DNA of 33,456 nucleotides from Ferruginibacter sp. (GCA_025352625.1 JANXSR010000012.1:1-33456); one strand, 5' to 3'; numbered from the stretch's first letter, positions 16,640 to 26,698 are shown. The notes: generated from the sequence alone by a model not told the origin. Made by a program: numbers and translations.

Positions 16640-19600
16640 ATGCAAACATATCAGCAACAGTTACAAACAAAATTCAACGAAGAATATAAAAAGCTTAACG
16701 AACAGCAGCGCAAAGCCGTTGATACCATTGAAGGCCCGGTAATGGTAATTGCCGGGCCCGGTACAGGCAAGACACAGATACTGGCTGCAAGAATTGGCAA
16801 GATTTTATTAGATACAGATGTGCTGCCGGAAAACATTGTATGCCTCACCTATACCGACGCAGGCACCATTGCTATGCGCAAAAGGCTACAGCAGTTTATT
16901 GGTGCCGACGCCTACAAAACAAACATCTACACCTTTCATGCTTTTTGTAATGATGTGATACAGGATAATTTGTCGCTGTTTGAAAAAAATTCACTAGATG
17001 CTATTTCAGAACTGGAAAGTATACAACTATATAAAACGCTCATTGATGGTTTTCCTAAAAATCATTTGTTGAAAAGATACAGGGGTGACGTGTATTTTGA
17101 GATCAATAATTTGAGAAATCTTTTCTCTTCTATGAAAAGGGAAGGCTGGCAGCCTGCATTTATTAATAAACGTATTGATGCCTACCAACAAAGTTTGCCG
17201 CTGAGAGAAGAATATGTTGCAAAAAGGGCAACCAACAATTTTAAGAAAGGAGATATTCGTACTGACAAGATTGCAGAGGAAACGGAAAAGATGGAGAAGC
17301 TGAGAGCAGCCGTAAATGAATTTGAAAATTATCAAACACTGATGCGTAAAAATAACCGCTACGATTTTGATGATATGATCAACTGGGTGATAAAAGTTTT
17401 TGAAGAAAATAAAAATGTACTGGCCAATTACCAGGAAAAATTTCAGTACATATTGGTGGATGAATTTCAGGATACCAGCGGCACACAAAACAGGCTGGTG
17501 CAATTGCTTATAAGTTACTGGGATGAACCCAACATATTTGTAGTGGGGGATGATGACCAGAGCATTTACCGTTTCCAGGGAGCCAATGTGGAGAACATGG
17601 AAACCTTTATGAACGATTACAAAAGCCTGCTGGTTGTGGTGCTGGAAAATAATTACCGCTCCACACAACCGATACTGGATATTGCAAAAACACTGATTGA
17701 AAAAAATGAGGAACGCCTCATAAAAAAACGGCCTGACCTGAACCTTACAAAAAATTTAATCTCTTCCAACAGCAATATCAACAAACTCACCAATGAACCA
17801 TCCATCATTGAATACCTCTCAGTTAAAGATGAGATGGCGGCTATTACAAATAAGGTAGCAGAACTGATTGAACAAAATATCCCGGCAGGGAAAATTGCAG
17901 TGATCTACAAGGAAAATAAATATGGTGCAACACTGGCGCAATATTTTAAACTGAAAAACATCCCTGTTTTCAGCAAAAGGAATATCAACATTTTAGAACA
18001 GCCTTTCGCAAAAAAGATCATCCAGTTATTACGCTATCTAAATGCAGAACATGATATCCCTTATGGCGGAGATGAAATGCTGTTTGAAATATTGCACTAT
18101 GATTTTTATACTATTCCACCAATTGAAATTGCGAAACTAACGGTAGAGGCCAATAGTAAAAAATACGATGACCAACAATCTTCCATCCGGAAATTATTAT
18201 ACGATAAAGCCAATACACCTGCCAAAAATTTATTTGATACCGGCATACATAATGGATTGAAAAAAGTAAGCGCCATCCTGGAAAAATTAATTGCAGATGT
18301 TGCTAATAGTACGCTGCAGGGATTGTTTGAAAACATCATTCAACATGCAGGTGTACTTCCATACATCATGCAGAGTGATGATAAAATTGGATTGATGCAA
18401 TTGCTTACCGCTCTCTTCGATTTTATAAAGGAAGAAACCAGCCGTAACCCTTTACTTAACCTGGAAGGTTTGGTTGAGATAATTGAATTGATGGAAAAAG
18501 AAGGCCTGCCGTTGCCAATGGTACAGGTAGCTGGCAGCGATAAAGGTGTGAATTTGTTAACAGCACATGGCAGCAAAGGATTGGAGTTTGAATATGTTTT
18601 TTTTGCAGGTGTAAATGCATCCTCCTGGGAGAAAAAACGCAAGCCGGGTGGCGGGTATAAATTTCCGGATACCATGTTCACTTCGCTGCCACAATCATCC
18701 GATGAAGAAGAATTGAGGCGATTGTTTTATGTGGCTTTGACAAGAGCAGAAAAATTTCTTTCCATCTCTTTTGCCAAATTTAAAAATGATGGTAAAGAAA
18801 TGGAGCCGTCCATGTTTACCGCAGAAATTTTGCAGGAACATTCTTTGGGCATCAATAAAATTTCTTTATCAGCAGAAGCATTGATTGAATATGAATTGCT
18901 GCACTTTACTGCACAGGCTCCCGAGATAGAAAAGGCAGAAGAAGATTTTATAACTGCCATACTGGATAAATTTGTAATGAATGTAACTGCATTGAGTGCT
19001 TACCTGAATTGTCCGCTGGGATTTTATTACAAAAATTTGATTCGTATCCCGTCTGGTAAAAGTGAAAACCTGGAGTTTGGAAGTGCCATACACCATGCGC
19101 TGGAAAAATTGTTCAGGAGAATGCAGGATGGTAAGCAGGAAACATTTCCTTCCAAAGATGAAATGATGGCCGACTTTAACTGGTACATGCACCGGCACCG
19201 GGAAAATTTTACCAAAGAAGCATTTGAAAGAAGAATGGAATATGGTGATGAAGTGCTTCGAAATTATTACAATAAATACATCAATACCTGGAATAAAGTA
19301 GTGGCAGTGGAAAGAAATATCCGTGGAGTAATTGTAAATGGCGTGCCACTAAAAGGCAAATTGGATAAGCTTGAGTTTACCGGCAAGGAAATAAATGTAG
19401 TAGATTATAAAAGTGGTGATATTGATAAAGCAATGCCTAAATTAAAAGGCCAGAATGATAAAGACCCGAATGGCGGCGACTATTGGCGGCAGGCAGTTTT
19501 TTACAAACTGCTTATTGATAACTATGAACAGAAAGACTGGAAAGTAATCAGCACCGAATTTGATTTTATAGAACCTGATAAAAAGAAGGAATACCGTAAA

Positions 19601-19795
19601 GAAAAAATTGTAATTACTCCTGCTGATATTGAAACAGTAAAGCAACAGATAAAAACTGTTTGGGATAAGATACAGTCCAGGGATTTTTATACCGGTTGTG
19701 GCAAAGAAGATTGCCATTGGTGCAATTTTATAAAAGACAATAAATTAGCCATCGCCCTACACGACCTTGCGGAAGAAGAGGAATCAACCAATTAA
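16640..19795 (+). CDS. SF1 (UvrD/AddA-like) helicase fused to Cys-cluster RecB-type nuclease
   Basis: The 1051-residue protein joins a 3'-5' superfamily 1 helicase to a PD-(D/E)XK nuclease. Helicase motifs are Walker A GPGTGKT (39-45), LTYTDAGT, YTFHAFC, motif II ILVDEFQDTS, VGDDDQSIYRFQGA, NNYRST, LLTAHGSKGLEFEYVFFAG and RRLFYVALTRAE. The nuclease domain (about 780-1035) has AIHHALEKLF, Asp909 in GKLDKLEF, and VVDYKSG with Asp922 and Lys924. Cys791 (LNCPLGFYY) with Cys1020, Cys1025 and Cys1028 (CGKEDCHWC) form the spaced four-Cys set known from iron-sulphur AddB nucleases. The likely role is DNA end processing in recombinational repair. No separate AddB or RecC-like partner is adjacent. Confidence 0.92.
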   Translation: MQTYQQQLQTKFNEEYKKLNEQQRKAVDTIEGPVMVIAGPGTGKTQILAARIGKILLDTDVLPENIVCLTYTDAGTIAMRKRLQQFIGADAYKTNIYTFHAFCNDVIQDNLSLFEKNSLDAISELESIQLYKTLIDGFPKNHLLKRYRGDVYFEINNLRNLFSSMKREGWQPAFINKRIDAYQQSLPLREEYVAKRATNNFKKGDIRTDKIAEETEKMEKLRAAVNEFENYQTLMRKNNRYDFDDMINWVIKVFEENKNVLANYQEKFQYILVDEFQDTSGTQNRLVQLLISYWDEPNIFVVGDDDQSIYRFQGANVENMETFMNDYKSLLVVVLENNYRSTQPILDIAKTLIEKNEERLIKKRPDLNLTKNLISSNSNINKLTNEPSIIEYLSVKDEMAAITNKVAELIEQNIPAGKIAVIYKENKYGATLAQYFKLKNIPVFSKRNINILEQPFAKKIIQLLRYLNAEHDIPYGGDEMLFEILHYDFYTIPPIEIAKLTVEANSKKYDDQQSSIRKLLYDKANTPAKNLFDTGIHNGLKKVSAILEKLIADVANSTLQGLFENIIQHAGVLPYIMQSDDKIGLMQLLTALFDFIKEETSRNPLLNLEGLVEIIELMEKEGLPLPMVQVAGSDKGVNLLTAHGSKGLEFEYVFFAGVNASSWEKKRKPGGGYKFPDTMFTSLPQSSDEEELRRLFYVALTRAEKFLSISFAKFKNDGKEMEPSMFTAEILQEHSLGINKISLSAEALIEYELLHFTAQAPEIEKAEEDFITAILDKFVMNVTALSAYLNCPLGFYYKNLIRIPSGKSENLEFGSAIHHALEKLFRRMQDGKQETFPSKDEMMADFNWYMHRHRENFTKEAFERRMEYGDEVLRNYYNKYINTWNKVVAVERNIRGVIVNGVPLKGKLDKLEFTGKEINVVDYKSGDIDKAMPKLKGQNDKDPNGGDYWRQAVFYKLLIDNYEQKDWKVISTEFDFIEPDKKKEYRKEKIVITPADIETVKQQIKTVWDKIQSRDFYTGCGKEDCHWCNFIKDNKLAIALHDLAEEEESTN

Positions 19796-19840
19796 ATCAA
19801 TTTTATGATTTACTACAGTGGGCAAATAGCAGAAAGAGGT

Positions 19841-19848
19841 TAAGTTTG
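19841..19848 (+). promoter_or_regulatory. Candidate -7 promoter element
   Basis: TAAGTTTG fits TAnnTTTG and lies 17 bp before the lipoprotein ATG. No convincing -33 TTTG is seen, so the call is weak. Confidence 0.35.
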
Positions 19849-19865
19849 CAGTTCAACACTTTTGA

Positions 19866-21263
19866 ATGAAACTTAAATTCTTACTTTATACCGCTGCTGT
19901 TTTTTTATTTATTTACATAGTTTCAATAGCCGTTAGCGGCTGTGCACAAATTGGTGCTCCAACCGGTGGACCAAGAGACAGCATTCCTCCTGTTCTGGTG
20001 ACTGCCTCACCTAAATTATTCACCACCAATTTCAAAGGCAATAAAATTACCCTCATCTTCAATGAGTATATCAATGTGCTGGACGTACAAAAAAATGTGC
20101 TGGTATCTCCATTTCCAAAAACATCTCCTGTTATAGATTTTAAATTAAAAACTGTAAGCATTAAGCTGATAGACACATTGATTGACAACACAACCTATGC
20201 TATCAACTTTGGAAATGCCATAGTTGACAATAATGAAAACAACCCTTTTAAAGAATTTACTTACGTGTTTTCTACAGGTTCAACCATTGATTCTTTAAAA
20301 TTAAGTGGTAAAGTGCTAATGGCAGAAACTGGTAAACCAGATAGCACCCTGCAAGCCCTTTTGTACCGCAATGCCAACGATTCGTCAGTTGAAAAAAGAA
20401 AGCCAGATTACATTGCTAAAATAAATGCCAATGGCAGATTCACTTTTACCAATTTATCTGAAGGTGTTTATAGAATTTATGCATTAAAAGATGGCGATGG
20501 CGGTAAAACATACAATTCAAAAATTGAGAGTTTTGCATTTGCGGATGCAGATATTGTTGTTGCGGCGGTACCAGACTCTGTTTTATTATACGCTTATGAA
20601 GAAGAAAAGGAAAAGAAAAAAATACCAGCGGTTGCAGTAAAATCTGCAGCGGATAAAAAATTAAAATTCACTCCAGTTCCATCCAAAAATATGCAACAGG
20701 ATCTTCGCAGAGATTTTGAACTGGTTTTTAATAATACATTGAAAAATTTTGATACCAGTAAAATTGTATTGACTGATACCAACAACAATAAAATAGAAGG
20801 TATCTCCATTTCACTTGATAGTACCCGTAAAGTTGTTCGCATTAAAAACCAATGGCCAATGGATACTTATTATGTATTGGCACTTGGTAAGGATGCGGTA
20901 AGTGATTCTGCCAATAACGTGCTGGCTAAATCTGATACCTTTCATTTTAAATCGAAAGGCGAAAGCGATTATGGCAGTTTAACTTTGCGATTTACTAAAG
21001 TAGACCTGGCAAGGCATCCCGTTATTCAATTTTTAACTGCTTCTGAAATTGTGAGATCAGTACCCGTAACAGGCCCAAACTGGAGTGACAAATTGTTTAA
21101 TCCCGGCGAATATGAATTGCGAATTTTATATGATGCCAACAATAACGGCATATGGGATCCGGGCAATTATGAAAAAAAATTACAACCGGAAAAAGCAATT
21201 ACGCTCGATAAAAAATTAACCATCAGAGCAGATTGGGATAATGAAAGGGACATTGAGTTATAA
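19866..21263 (+). CDS. Ig-like domain surface lipoprotein
   Basis: The 465-residue lipoprotein has a signal peptide and lipobox AVSGC (lipidated Cys26). This is followed by AQIGAPTGGPRDSIPPVL, a sequence shared by a conserved Bacteroidota protein family. Residues about 40-135 form an SbsA-type Ig-like (Big_5) domain (ASPKLFTTNFKGNKITLIFNEYINV...TYVFSTG). A carboxypeptidase-regulatory-like strand set follows (INANGRFTFTNLSEGVYRIYALKDGDG). The C-terminal part has NPGEYELRILYDANNNGIWDPG. A structural or cell-envelope role is likely; the exact function is unknown. It precedes recR, separated by a repeat-rich gap of about 110 bp. Confidence 0.87.
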   Translation: MKLKFLLYTAAVFLFIYIVSIAVSGCAQIGAPTGGPRDSIPPVLVTASPKLFTTNFKGNKITLIFNEYINVLDVQKNVLVSPFPKTSPVIDFKLKTVSIKLIDTLIDNTTYAINFGNAIVDNNENNPFKEFTYVFSTGSTIDSLKLSGKVLMAETGKPDSTLQALLYRNANDSSVEKRKPDYIAKINANGRFTFTNLSEGVYRIYALKDGDGGKTYNSKIESFAFADADIVVAAVPDSVLLYAYEEEKEKKKIPAVAVKSAADKKLKFTPVPSKNMQQDLRRDFELVFNNTLKNFDTSKIVLTDTNNNKIEGISISLDSTRKVVRIKNQWPMDTYYVLALGKDAVSDSANNVLAKSDTFHFKSKGESDYGSLTLRFTKVDLARHPVIQFLTASEIVRSVPVTGPNWSDKLFNPGEYELRILYDANNNGIWDPGNYEKKLQPEKAITLDKKLTIRADWDNERDIEL

Positions 21264-21357
21264 TTGATAATGATAATTCTTCAATTTGAAATGCGTACTT
21301 AATTATACAAAAGCTACCCATCTTAATAATTATCCATTATACCATTATCAATTATCC
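21264..21357. repeat. ATTATCCATTATC-type dispersed inverted repeat upstream of recR
   Basis: TTGATAATGATAATT (21264-21278) is mirrored by AATTATCCATTATACC and CATTATCAATTATCC (21328-21357). The right arm also contains a tandem near-repeat of ATTATCCATT. The same words recur as a hairpin at 29450-29496, suggesting a dispersed family. The right arm ends only 16 bp before the recR ATG. Confidence 0.5.
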
Positions 21358-21372
21358 ATTTATCTTTACGCC

Positions 21373-21996
21373 ATGATTTTTTCTTCTTCTCTTTTAGAAA
21401 ATGCGGTGAACGAATTTGCCAAATTACCCGGCATTGGAAAAAAAACAGCCCTGCGTTTGGTATTGCATCTTATTAAGCAAGATGTGAGCGAAGTAACCCA
21501 TTTTAGCGAAGCCATTTCATTAATGCGGGAAGAAATAAAATTCTGTACCCGGTGCCATAATATCTCAGATGCTACTTTATGTAATATTTGTAGCAACCGT
21601 TCCCGCAAGCAGGAAATGCTTTGTGTGGTAGAAAATATACGGGATGTAATTGCCATAGAAAGCACCCAACAATTCAATGGTATTTACCATGTTTTGGGTG
21701 GTATTATTTCGCCACTGGATGGCATTGGGCCAGACCAGTTAACCATTGATTCGTTGGTACAGCGGATTGCTACGGAAAATATAACCGAAATCATTTTTGC
21801 TCTCAACGCAAATATCCAGGGCGATACCACTATTTACTATATCGGTAAAAAATTAAAAGCCTACCCGGTAAAAATTACCACCATTGCCCGTGGCATTGCC
21901 TTTGGCGGTGAGCTGGAATATGCAGATGAAATGACACTGGCAAAAAGTATCAGCAACCGCATACCGGTAGAAAACTACATCAGTGCCGGAAATTAA
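21373..21996 (+). CDS. recR: Recombination mediator protein RecR
   Basis: The 207-residue RecR helps RecO load RecA at single-strand gaps. Features in order are an N-terminal helix-hairpin-helix (KLPGIGKKTALRL), a four-Cys zinc finger (CTRCHNISDATLCNIC), and a Toprim domain starting LCVVENIRDVIAIE. The C-terminal block is ARGIAFGGELEYADEMTLAKSISNR. The start is the ATG at 21373 (MIFSSSLLENAV), placing the HhH at the usual position. The open frame extends 29 codons upstream, but through the repeat. TATCTTTA lies just 4 bp before the ATG and could be a -7 element of a very short leader. Confidence 0.96.
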   Translation: MIFSSSLLENAVNEFAKLPGIGKKTALRLVLHLIKQDVSEVTHFSEAISLMREEIKFCTRCHNISDATLCNICSNRSRKQEMLCVVENIRDVIAIESTQQFNGIYHVLGGIISPLDGIGPDQLTIDSLVQRIATENITEIIFALNANIQGDTTIYYIGKKLKAYPVKITTIARGIAFGGELEYADEMTLAKSISNRIPVENYISAGN

Positions 21997-22069
21997 CAAC
22001 ATTGGTTGAAATTTTTAAACGGGCCTTATCATTTTGCGTTACGGCTAAGTTGTTATAATTTTACACTCT

Positions 22070-22251
22070 TTACAGGTGGATTTGTTTATTGTTCAGCCTG
22101 TAATCATAATTACCCGGCGTTTACCAATGGGAAGTGAACTAATAAACGAAAGCAATTCAACACCTCTTCACGGATTGATTATCGTTTAACAGTTTACAAT
22201 TATTTTTTGGTGAGCGGCAACAGCAATGGTCATCATCGTTGTGTCACTCAC
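22070..22251 (+). other. Structured metH leader (candidate cis-regulatory RNA)
   Basis: The 293-bp gap between recR and metH has no credible ORF and three successive stems. They are TTACAGG/CCTGTAA (22070-22076 with 22097-22103), TAAACGA/TCGTTTA (22143-22149 with 22182-22188, with an inner CAAT/ATTG), and GTGAG/CTCAC plus CAAC/GTTG (22210-22251). The last ends 38 nt before the metH ATG. I could not match it to the SAM-I, SAM-II or cobalamin riboswitch consensus. Short stems in AT-rich DNA can arise by chance. Confidence 0.35.
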
Positions 22252-22289
22252 TGCAACTATCAGTTAATAATTTAACTTTTATCTAAGCG

Positions 22290-23306
22290 ATGAAAAAAAC
22301 AATACAGGATTGCCTTAAAGAAAGAATACTAATTATTGATGGCGCCATGGGCACCATGATTCAAAGGCACAAACTAAAGGAAGCCGATTTTCGCAGCGAA
22401 CGTTTTAAAGACTGGCATACCGATGTACAGGGTAATAATGATCTGCTCAGCATTACCCAACCACAAATTATTATAGGCATACACAAAGAGTACCTGGAAG
22501 CAGGTGCTGACATTCTTGAAACAAATACCTTCAGCAGTACCGTTATAGCCCAGGCCGATTACGATATGCAATCATTAGCGTATGAATTAAATGTAGCTTC
22601 TGCCAGATGTGCCCGTATTGCTGCCGATGAATACACTGCTAAAAATCCTGATAAACCACGTTTTGTAGCCGGTGCTATTGGGCCCTTAAATAAAACGTTG
22701 TCCTTATCCCCAGATGTAAACAACCCTGGTTTTAGGGCTGTAACTTTTGATGAAGTGGCTGCTGCATACACAGAGCAAATAAAAGGTCTGATTGAAGGTG
22801 GTGTAGACCTCTTATTAATCGAAACAATATTTGATACCCTCAATGCCAAAGCTGCCATCTATGCAGCCAAAAAATATTTCAGGGAAACCGGTACACCCGA
22901 ACTGCCGATCATGATTTCCGGCACTATCACAGATGCATCGGGCCGTACCTTAAGCGGGCAAACACTGGAGGCATTTTACATTTCTGTGGCTCATGCCAAT
23001 CCATTAAGCGTAGGGCTCAATTGTGCATTGGGCGCACAGGAAATGCGGCCACATATTGAAGAGTTGAGCCAGATAGCCGCTTGTTGTACTTCAGCCTATC
23101 CAAACGCTGGATTGCCCAACGCCTTTGGAGAGTATGATGAACAGCCGCACGAAACGGCGCATATAATTGAAGAATGGGCAGCCAATGGCTGGCTGAATAT
23201 TGTAGGCGGTTGCTGTGGTACCACACCAGATCATATAAAGCATATTGCAGATGAAGTGGCTAAATTTAAACCAAGGGTATTGCCGGTATTGGAAGTAGCA
23301 TTGTAG
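22290..23306 (+). CDS. metH: Methionine synthase, homocysteine-methyltransferase subunit (split MetH)
   Basis: The 338-residue protein corresponds to the N-terminal homocysteine-binding barrel of cobalamin-dependent MetH. It starts [19 protein letters not shown] and carries [33 protein letters not shown]. The three zinc-binding cysteines are in place: Cys245 in GLNCALGA, and Cys308 and Cys309 in [12 protein letters not shown]. It lacks the pterin-, B12- and activation domains, which are encoded by the gene at 23900. Splitting of MetH at this point is known in Bacteroidota. The two proteins must cooperate to transfer the methyl group from methyl-cobalamin to homocysteine. A long leader precedes it. 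Confidence 0.94.
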   Translation: MKKTIQDCLKERILIIDGAMGTMIQRHKLKEADFRSERFKDWHTDVQGNNDLLSITQPQIIIGIHKEYLEAGADILETNTFSSTVIAQADYDMQSLAYELNVASARCARIAADEYTAKNPDKPRFVAGAIGPLNKTLSLSPDVNNPGFRAVTFDEVAAAYTEQIKGLIEGGVDLLLIETIFDTLNAKAAIYAAKKYFRETGTPELPIMISGTITDASGRTLSGQTLEAFYISVAHANPLSVGLNCALGAQEMRPHIEELSQIAACCTSAYPNAGLPNAFGEYDEQPHETAHIIEEWAANGWLNIVGGCCGTTPDHIKHIADEVAKFKPRVLPVLEVAL

Positions 23307-23347
23307 AACAAGTTTTAGATCACTTATAGATTAATAAAAAGTGGTTT

Positions 23348-23896
23348 ATGCCAAAAACCAAACAAGCTATTGTGGAAATTACAGAGCAATTAATTATTGA
23401 CAGGGTACATATTATACGTGGTGTGAAAGTTATGCTGGATAAAGATCTGGCAGAAATGTACGGCGTTCAGACATCTGCACTAAACCAGGCCGTGAAAAGA
23501 AACAGCCTTCGATTTCCGGATGATTTTATGTTCCAATTATCGCAGAAAGAATTTGAATCTTTGATATCACAAACTGTGATATCAAAACAAGTTGGCAGGG
23601 GTGGCACCAGAAAATTGCCTTATGTATTTACAGAACAAGGGGTTGCTATGCTTTCATCAGTACTCAATTCCGAAACTGCTATCCAGGTAAATATCCAGAT
23701 CATCAGGGTGTTTATAAAAATGAAACAACTATTGCTGGATAATAAAGAGCTGTATTTAAAAATAGAACGGATCGAAAACAAACTAACTGCACACGATGAA
23801 GATATTCAAAACATATTTGTGATCTTGAAAAAGCTGTTGCAACCACCACCAATAAAGAGAAAAGCAATTGGGTTTCCATACCCCAACAAAAATTAA
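23348..23896 (+). CDS. ORF6N-domain DNA-binding protein inside the metH operon
   Basis: The 182-residue protein has an N-terminal ORF6N domain (residues about 12-100): IIRGVKVMLDKDLAEMYGV, LNQAVKRNSLRFPDDFMFQLSQKEF, RKLPYVFTEQGVAMLSSVL and IQIIRVFIKMKQLL. A coiled-coil segment follows (about 120-160, LYLKIERIENKLTAHDEDIQNIFVILKKLL), ending in a basic tail. ORF6N domains come from phage antirepressor/KilA-N-type proteins and are presumed DNA binders. It begins 41 bp after the first metH gene and ends 3 bp before the second, so it must be co-transcribed with them. No phage genes are nearby. Its role in methionine synthesis, if any, is unknown. Confidence 0.9.
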   Translation: MPKTKQAIVEITEQLIIDRVHIIRGVKVMLDKDLAEMYGVQTSALNQAVKRNSLRFPDDFMFQLSQKEFESLISQTVISKQVGRGGTRKLPYVFTEQGVAMLSSVLNSETAIQVNIQIIRVFIKMKQLLLDNKELYLKIERIENKLTAHDEDIQNIFVILKKLLQPPPIKRKAIGFPYPNKN

Positions 23897-23899
23897 ATT

Positions 23900-26620
23900 A
23901 TGAGCGAAACAACAATAATAAAACCATTTCTAAGGCTAAGCGGATTAGAGCCCCTGGTGGTGAGGCCCGAAACAAATTTTGTAAATGTTGGAGAACGTAC
24001 CAATGTTACCGGCAGTAAAAAATTTGCACGCCTTATTAAAGATGGTTTGTACGAAGAGGCGCTGAGTGTTGCCCGCCAGCAGGTAGAAAGTGGCGCACAG
24101 GTTATTGATATCAACATGGATGATGCCATGCTGGAAGGCGTGGAAGCAATGACCACTTTTTTAAACCTGGTACAGGCCGAGCCTGACATTGCCAAGATCC
24201 CGATCATGATCGATTCTTCTAAATTTCAAATCATTGAAGCAGGGTTAAAATGTGTACAGGGTAAATGCATTGTAAACTCCATCTCCATGAAAGAGGGAGA
24301 AGCAAAATTTATTGAGCAGGCCTTTATCTGCCAGAGTTATGGCGCATCAGTGATTGTAATGGCTTTTGATGAGGTTGGCCAGGCTGATACGAAGGAACGC
24401 AAAATTGAAATATGCCACCGGGCTTATAAGATATTAACAGAACAGGTAGGTTTTCATCCGCAGGATATTATTTTTGACCCCAATATTTTTGCCATTGCAA
24501 CAGGCATTGAAGAGCACAATAATTATGCGGTTGATTTTATTGAGGCTACTGCTGAAATAAAAAAACTAATGCCGCTTACAAAAGTAAGTGGTGGTGTTAG
24601 CAATGTATCCTTCTCTTTCAGGGGAAACGACCATGTACGGGAAGCTATACACAGCGTGTTCCTGTATTACGCCATCAAAGCAGGCATGGACATGGGTATT
24701 GTAAATGCAGGGCAGTTGGTAGTGTATGATGAGATCGAGCCTACTTTACGGAATTTGTGTGAAGATGTTATCCTGAATAAAAACAATGATAACAATGAAG
24801 CCACTGAAAAATTAATTATACACGCTGAAAAAGTTAAGGCAAAAGGGAAGGTAGAAATAAAGGATGAAAAGTGGAGAAATGACCCGGTTGAAAAACGCCT
24901 TTCGCATTCTCTTGTAAATGGCATTACAGAGTATATTGATGCAGATACAGAAGAGGCCCGTTTAAAATATCCTAAACCCTTGGATGTAATTGAAGGCCCG
25001 TTAATGGATGGAATGAACATCGTGGGCGACTTGTTTGGTGCAGGCAAAATGTTTTTGCCACAGGTAGTAAAAAGTGCCCGGGTAATGAAGAAAGCCGTGG
25101 CAGTACTTACACCATTTATTGAACAGGAAAAAGAAGACAGGAAACAGGCGCACCTGGCAGCAGGCACAACCAATGAAGAAGCGGCCGGTGCTGCAAAAAT
25201 TTTATTGGCAACAGTAAAAGGTGATGTACATGATATTGGTAAAAATATTGTTGGTGTGGTATTGGGTTGTAATGGGTATGATATCATTGACCTGGGTGTA
25301 ATGGTGGCAACAGATAAAATTTTAGAAGCTGCCGTAAAAAACAATGTTGACATCATTGGTCTCAGTGGCCTTATTACGCCCTCCCTGGATGAAATGGTAC
25401 ATGTGGCGCATGAAATGAAACGCAGGGGAATGACACAGCCTTTATTGATTGGTGGTGCTACTACCAGCCGCATGCATACGGCAGTAAAAATTGCGCAGGA
25501 ATATGACAATGGGGTAATACACGTCTTAGATGCCAGCCGTAGCGTAACCGTTGCCGGCAGCTTGTTAAGTAAAGAGCAGAAGCCGGATTTTTTAAACGGA
25601 ATAAAAAATGAGTACCATAAATTAAAAGAAGATTTTGCCAACCGCAAAACTGTAAAAAATTATTTACCGTTTGCGGAAGCTCAGCAAAACGGTGCAGCAA
25701 TTGACTGGGATAATTTTACGCCGGTTACACCAACATTTACTGGTACAAAGATTTTTGAAAATTATGACCTTGCAGAGATAGCTGAGTACATTGACTGGCA
25801 ACCCTTTTTTATTGCCTGGGAAATGCATGGTAAATTCCCTGCCTTATTAACAGATGAAGTTATTGGTAAAGCTGCAACCAACCTGTACAGCGATACTAAA
25901 AAAATATTACAAAAAATTATTGAGGAGAAATGGCTAACAGCAAGAGGTGTTATTGGTTTTTGGCCAGCCGGTAAAACAGATCCGGATACAGTTACTATAA
26001 ATACAGGTACCACGGATGTTGAATTACAATTTCTAAGGCAGCAGATTAAAAAAGCGGCCGGCCAACCCAATTTATCTCTGGCAGATTTTATTGCACCGAA
26101 GGGTTTTACAAAGCAGGATTACATTGGTGCTTTTTCAGTAACTATTGAAGGTATTGAACCGCACATTAAAAAATTCGAAGATACACTGGATGATTACAAC
26201 AAGATCATTTTGCAGGCATTGGCAGATCGTTTTGCAGAAGCATTTGCAGAAGTGCTGCACAAAAAAACCAGGCTGCAATATTGGGGTTATGTTAAAGAAG
26301 AACATTTATCAAATGAGCAACTGATTAAAGAAGAATACCAGGGAATTCGCCCGGCACCAGGCTACCCTGCCTGTCCGGACCATACAGAAAAATATAAACT
26401 GTTTAACCTGCTGGGTGGCGAAGAAACAACAGGCATACATCTTACTGAATCCTTAGCTATGTATCCAGCATCATCCGTTTGCGGCTGGTATTTTGCCAAT
26501 CCGGCTAGTAAATATTTTGGCGTTGGAAAAATAAATGAAGACCAGTTAAAAGATTATACCCAAAGAAAACAAATACCGTTGGAAGAAATGAAAAGATGGC
26601 TAAGTCCGATATTGGATTAA
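23900..26620 (+). CDS. metH: Methionine synthase, pterin/cobalamin/activation subunit (split MetH)
   Basis: The 906-residue protein carries the remaining MetH modules. The methyl-tetrahydrofolate (pterin) domain covers about 1-280 ([47 protein letters not shown]). The B12 cap helices follow (about 310-410, [35 protein letters not shown]). The B12-binding domain has DVHDIGKNI with cobalt-ligand His444, [11 protein letters not shown] and IGGATTS. The AdoMet-binding activation domain reaches the C-terminus ([50 protein letters not shown]). With the subunit at 22290 it makes methionine from homocysteine. Confidence 0.96.
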   Translation: MSETTIIKPFLRLSGLEPLVVRPETNFVNVGERTNVTGSKKFARLIKDGLYEEALSVARQQVESGAQVIDINMDDAMLEGVEAMTTFLNLVQAEPDIAKIPIMIDSSKFQIIEAGLKCVQGKCIVNSISMKEGEAKFIEQAFICQSYGASVIVMAFDEVGQADTKERKIEICHRAYKILTEQVGFHPQDIIFDPNIFAIATGIEEHNNYAVDFIEATAEIKKLMPLTKVSGGVSNVSFSFRGNDHVREAIHSVFLYYAIKAGMDMGIVNAGQLVVYDEIEPTLRNLCEDVILNKNNDNNEATEKLIIHAEKVKAKGKVEIKDEKWRNDPVEKRLSHSLVNGITEYIDADTEEARLKYPKPLDVIEGPLMDGMNIVGDLFGAGKMFLPQVVKSARVMKKAVAVLTPFIEQEKEDRKQAHLAAGTTNEEAAGAAKILLATVKGDVHDIGKNIVGVVLGCNGYDIIDLGVMVATDKILEAAVKNNVDIIGLSGLITPSLDEMVHVAHEMKRRGMTQPLLIGGATTSRMHTAVKIAQEYDNGVIHVLDASRSVTVAGSLLSKEQKPDFLNGIKNEYHKLKEDFANRKTVKNYLPFAEAQQNGAAIDWDNFTPVTPTFTGTKIFENYDLAEIAEYIDWQPFFIAWEMHGKFPALLTDEVIGKAATNLYSDTKKILQKIIEEKWLTARGVIGFWPAGKTDPDTVTINTGTTDVELQFLRQQIKKAAGQPNLSLADFIAPKGFTKQDYIGAFSVTIEGIEPHIKKFEDTLDDYNKIILQALADRFAEAFAEVLHKKTRLQYWGYVKEEHLSNEQLIKEEYQGIRPAPGYPACPDHTEKYKLFNLLGGEETTGIHLTESLAMYPASSVCGWYFANPASKYFGVGKINEDQLKDYTQRKQIPLEEMKRWLSPILD

Positions 26621-26698
26621 CCATGCTGCTTTGTAAGGTTTAATAAAGATCATATTAACTAACTCCCAATAATAACAGCAACACATCTGCTTTTTGGC

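Noticed and set aside
18340-18681. Minus-strand open frames inside the helicase gene
   Set aside because: They lie wholly within a well-supported gene, lack family motifs and are shadows of its codon pattern.
21997-22289. Known SAM-II or cobalamin riboswitch
   Set aside because: Searched by eye for the conserved cores; only chance fragments (such as GCAACT) were present in the wrong order.
22290-26620. metH broken by a frameshift or recent insertion
   Set aside because: Both halves have their own start and stop and complete domain boundaries, and a two-gene metH is known in Bacteroidota. Only the middle gene is unusual.
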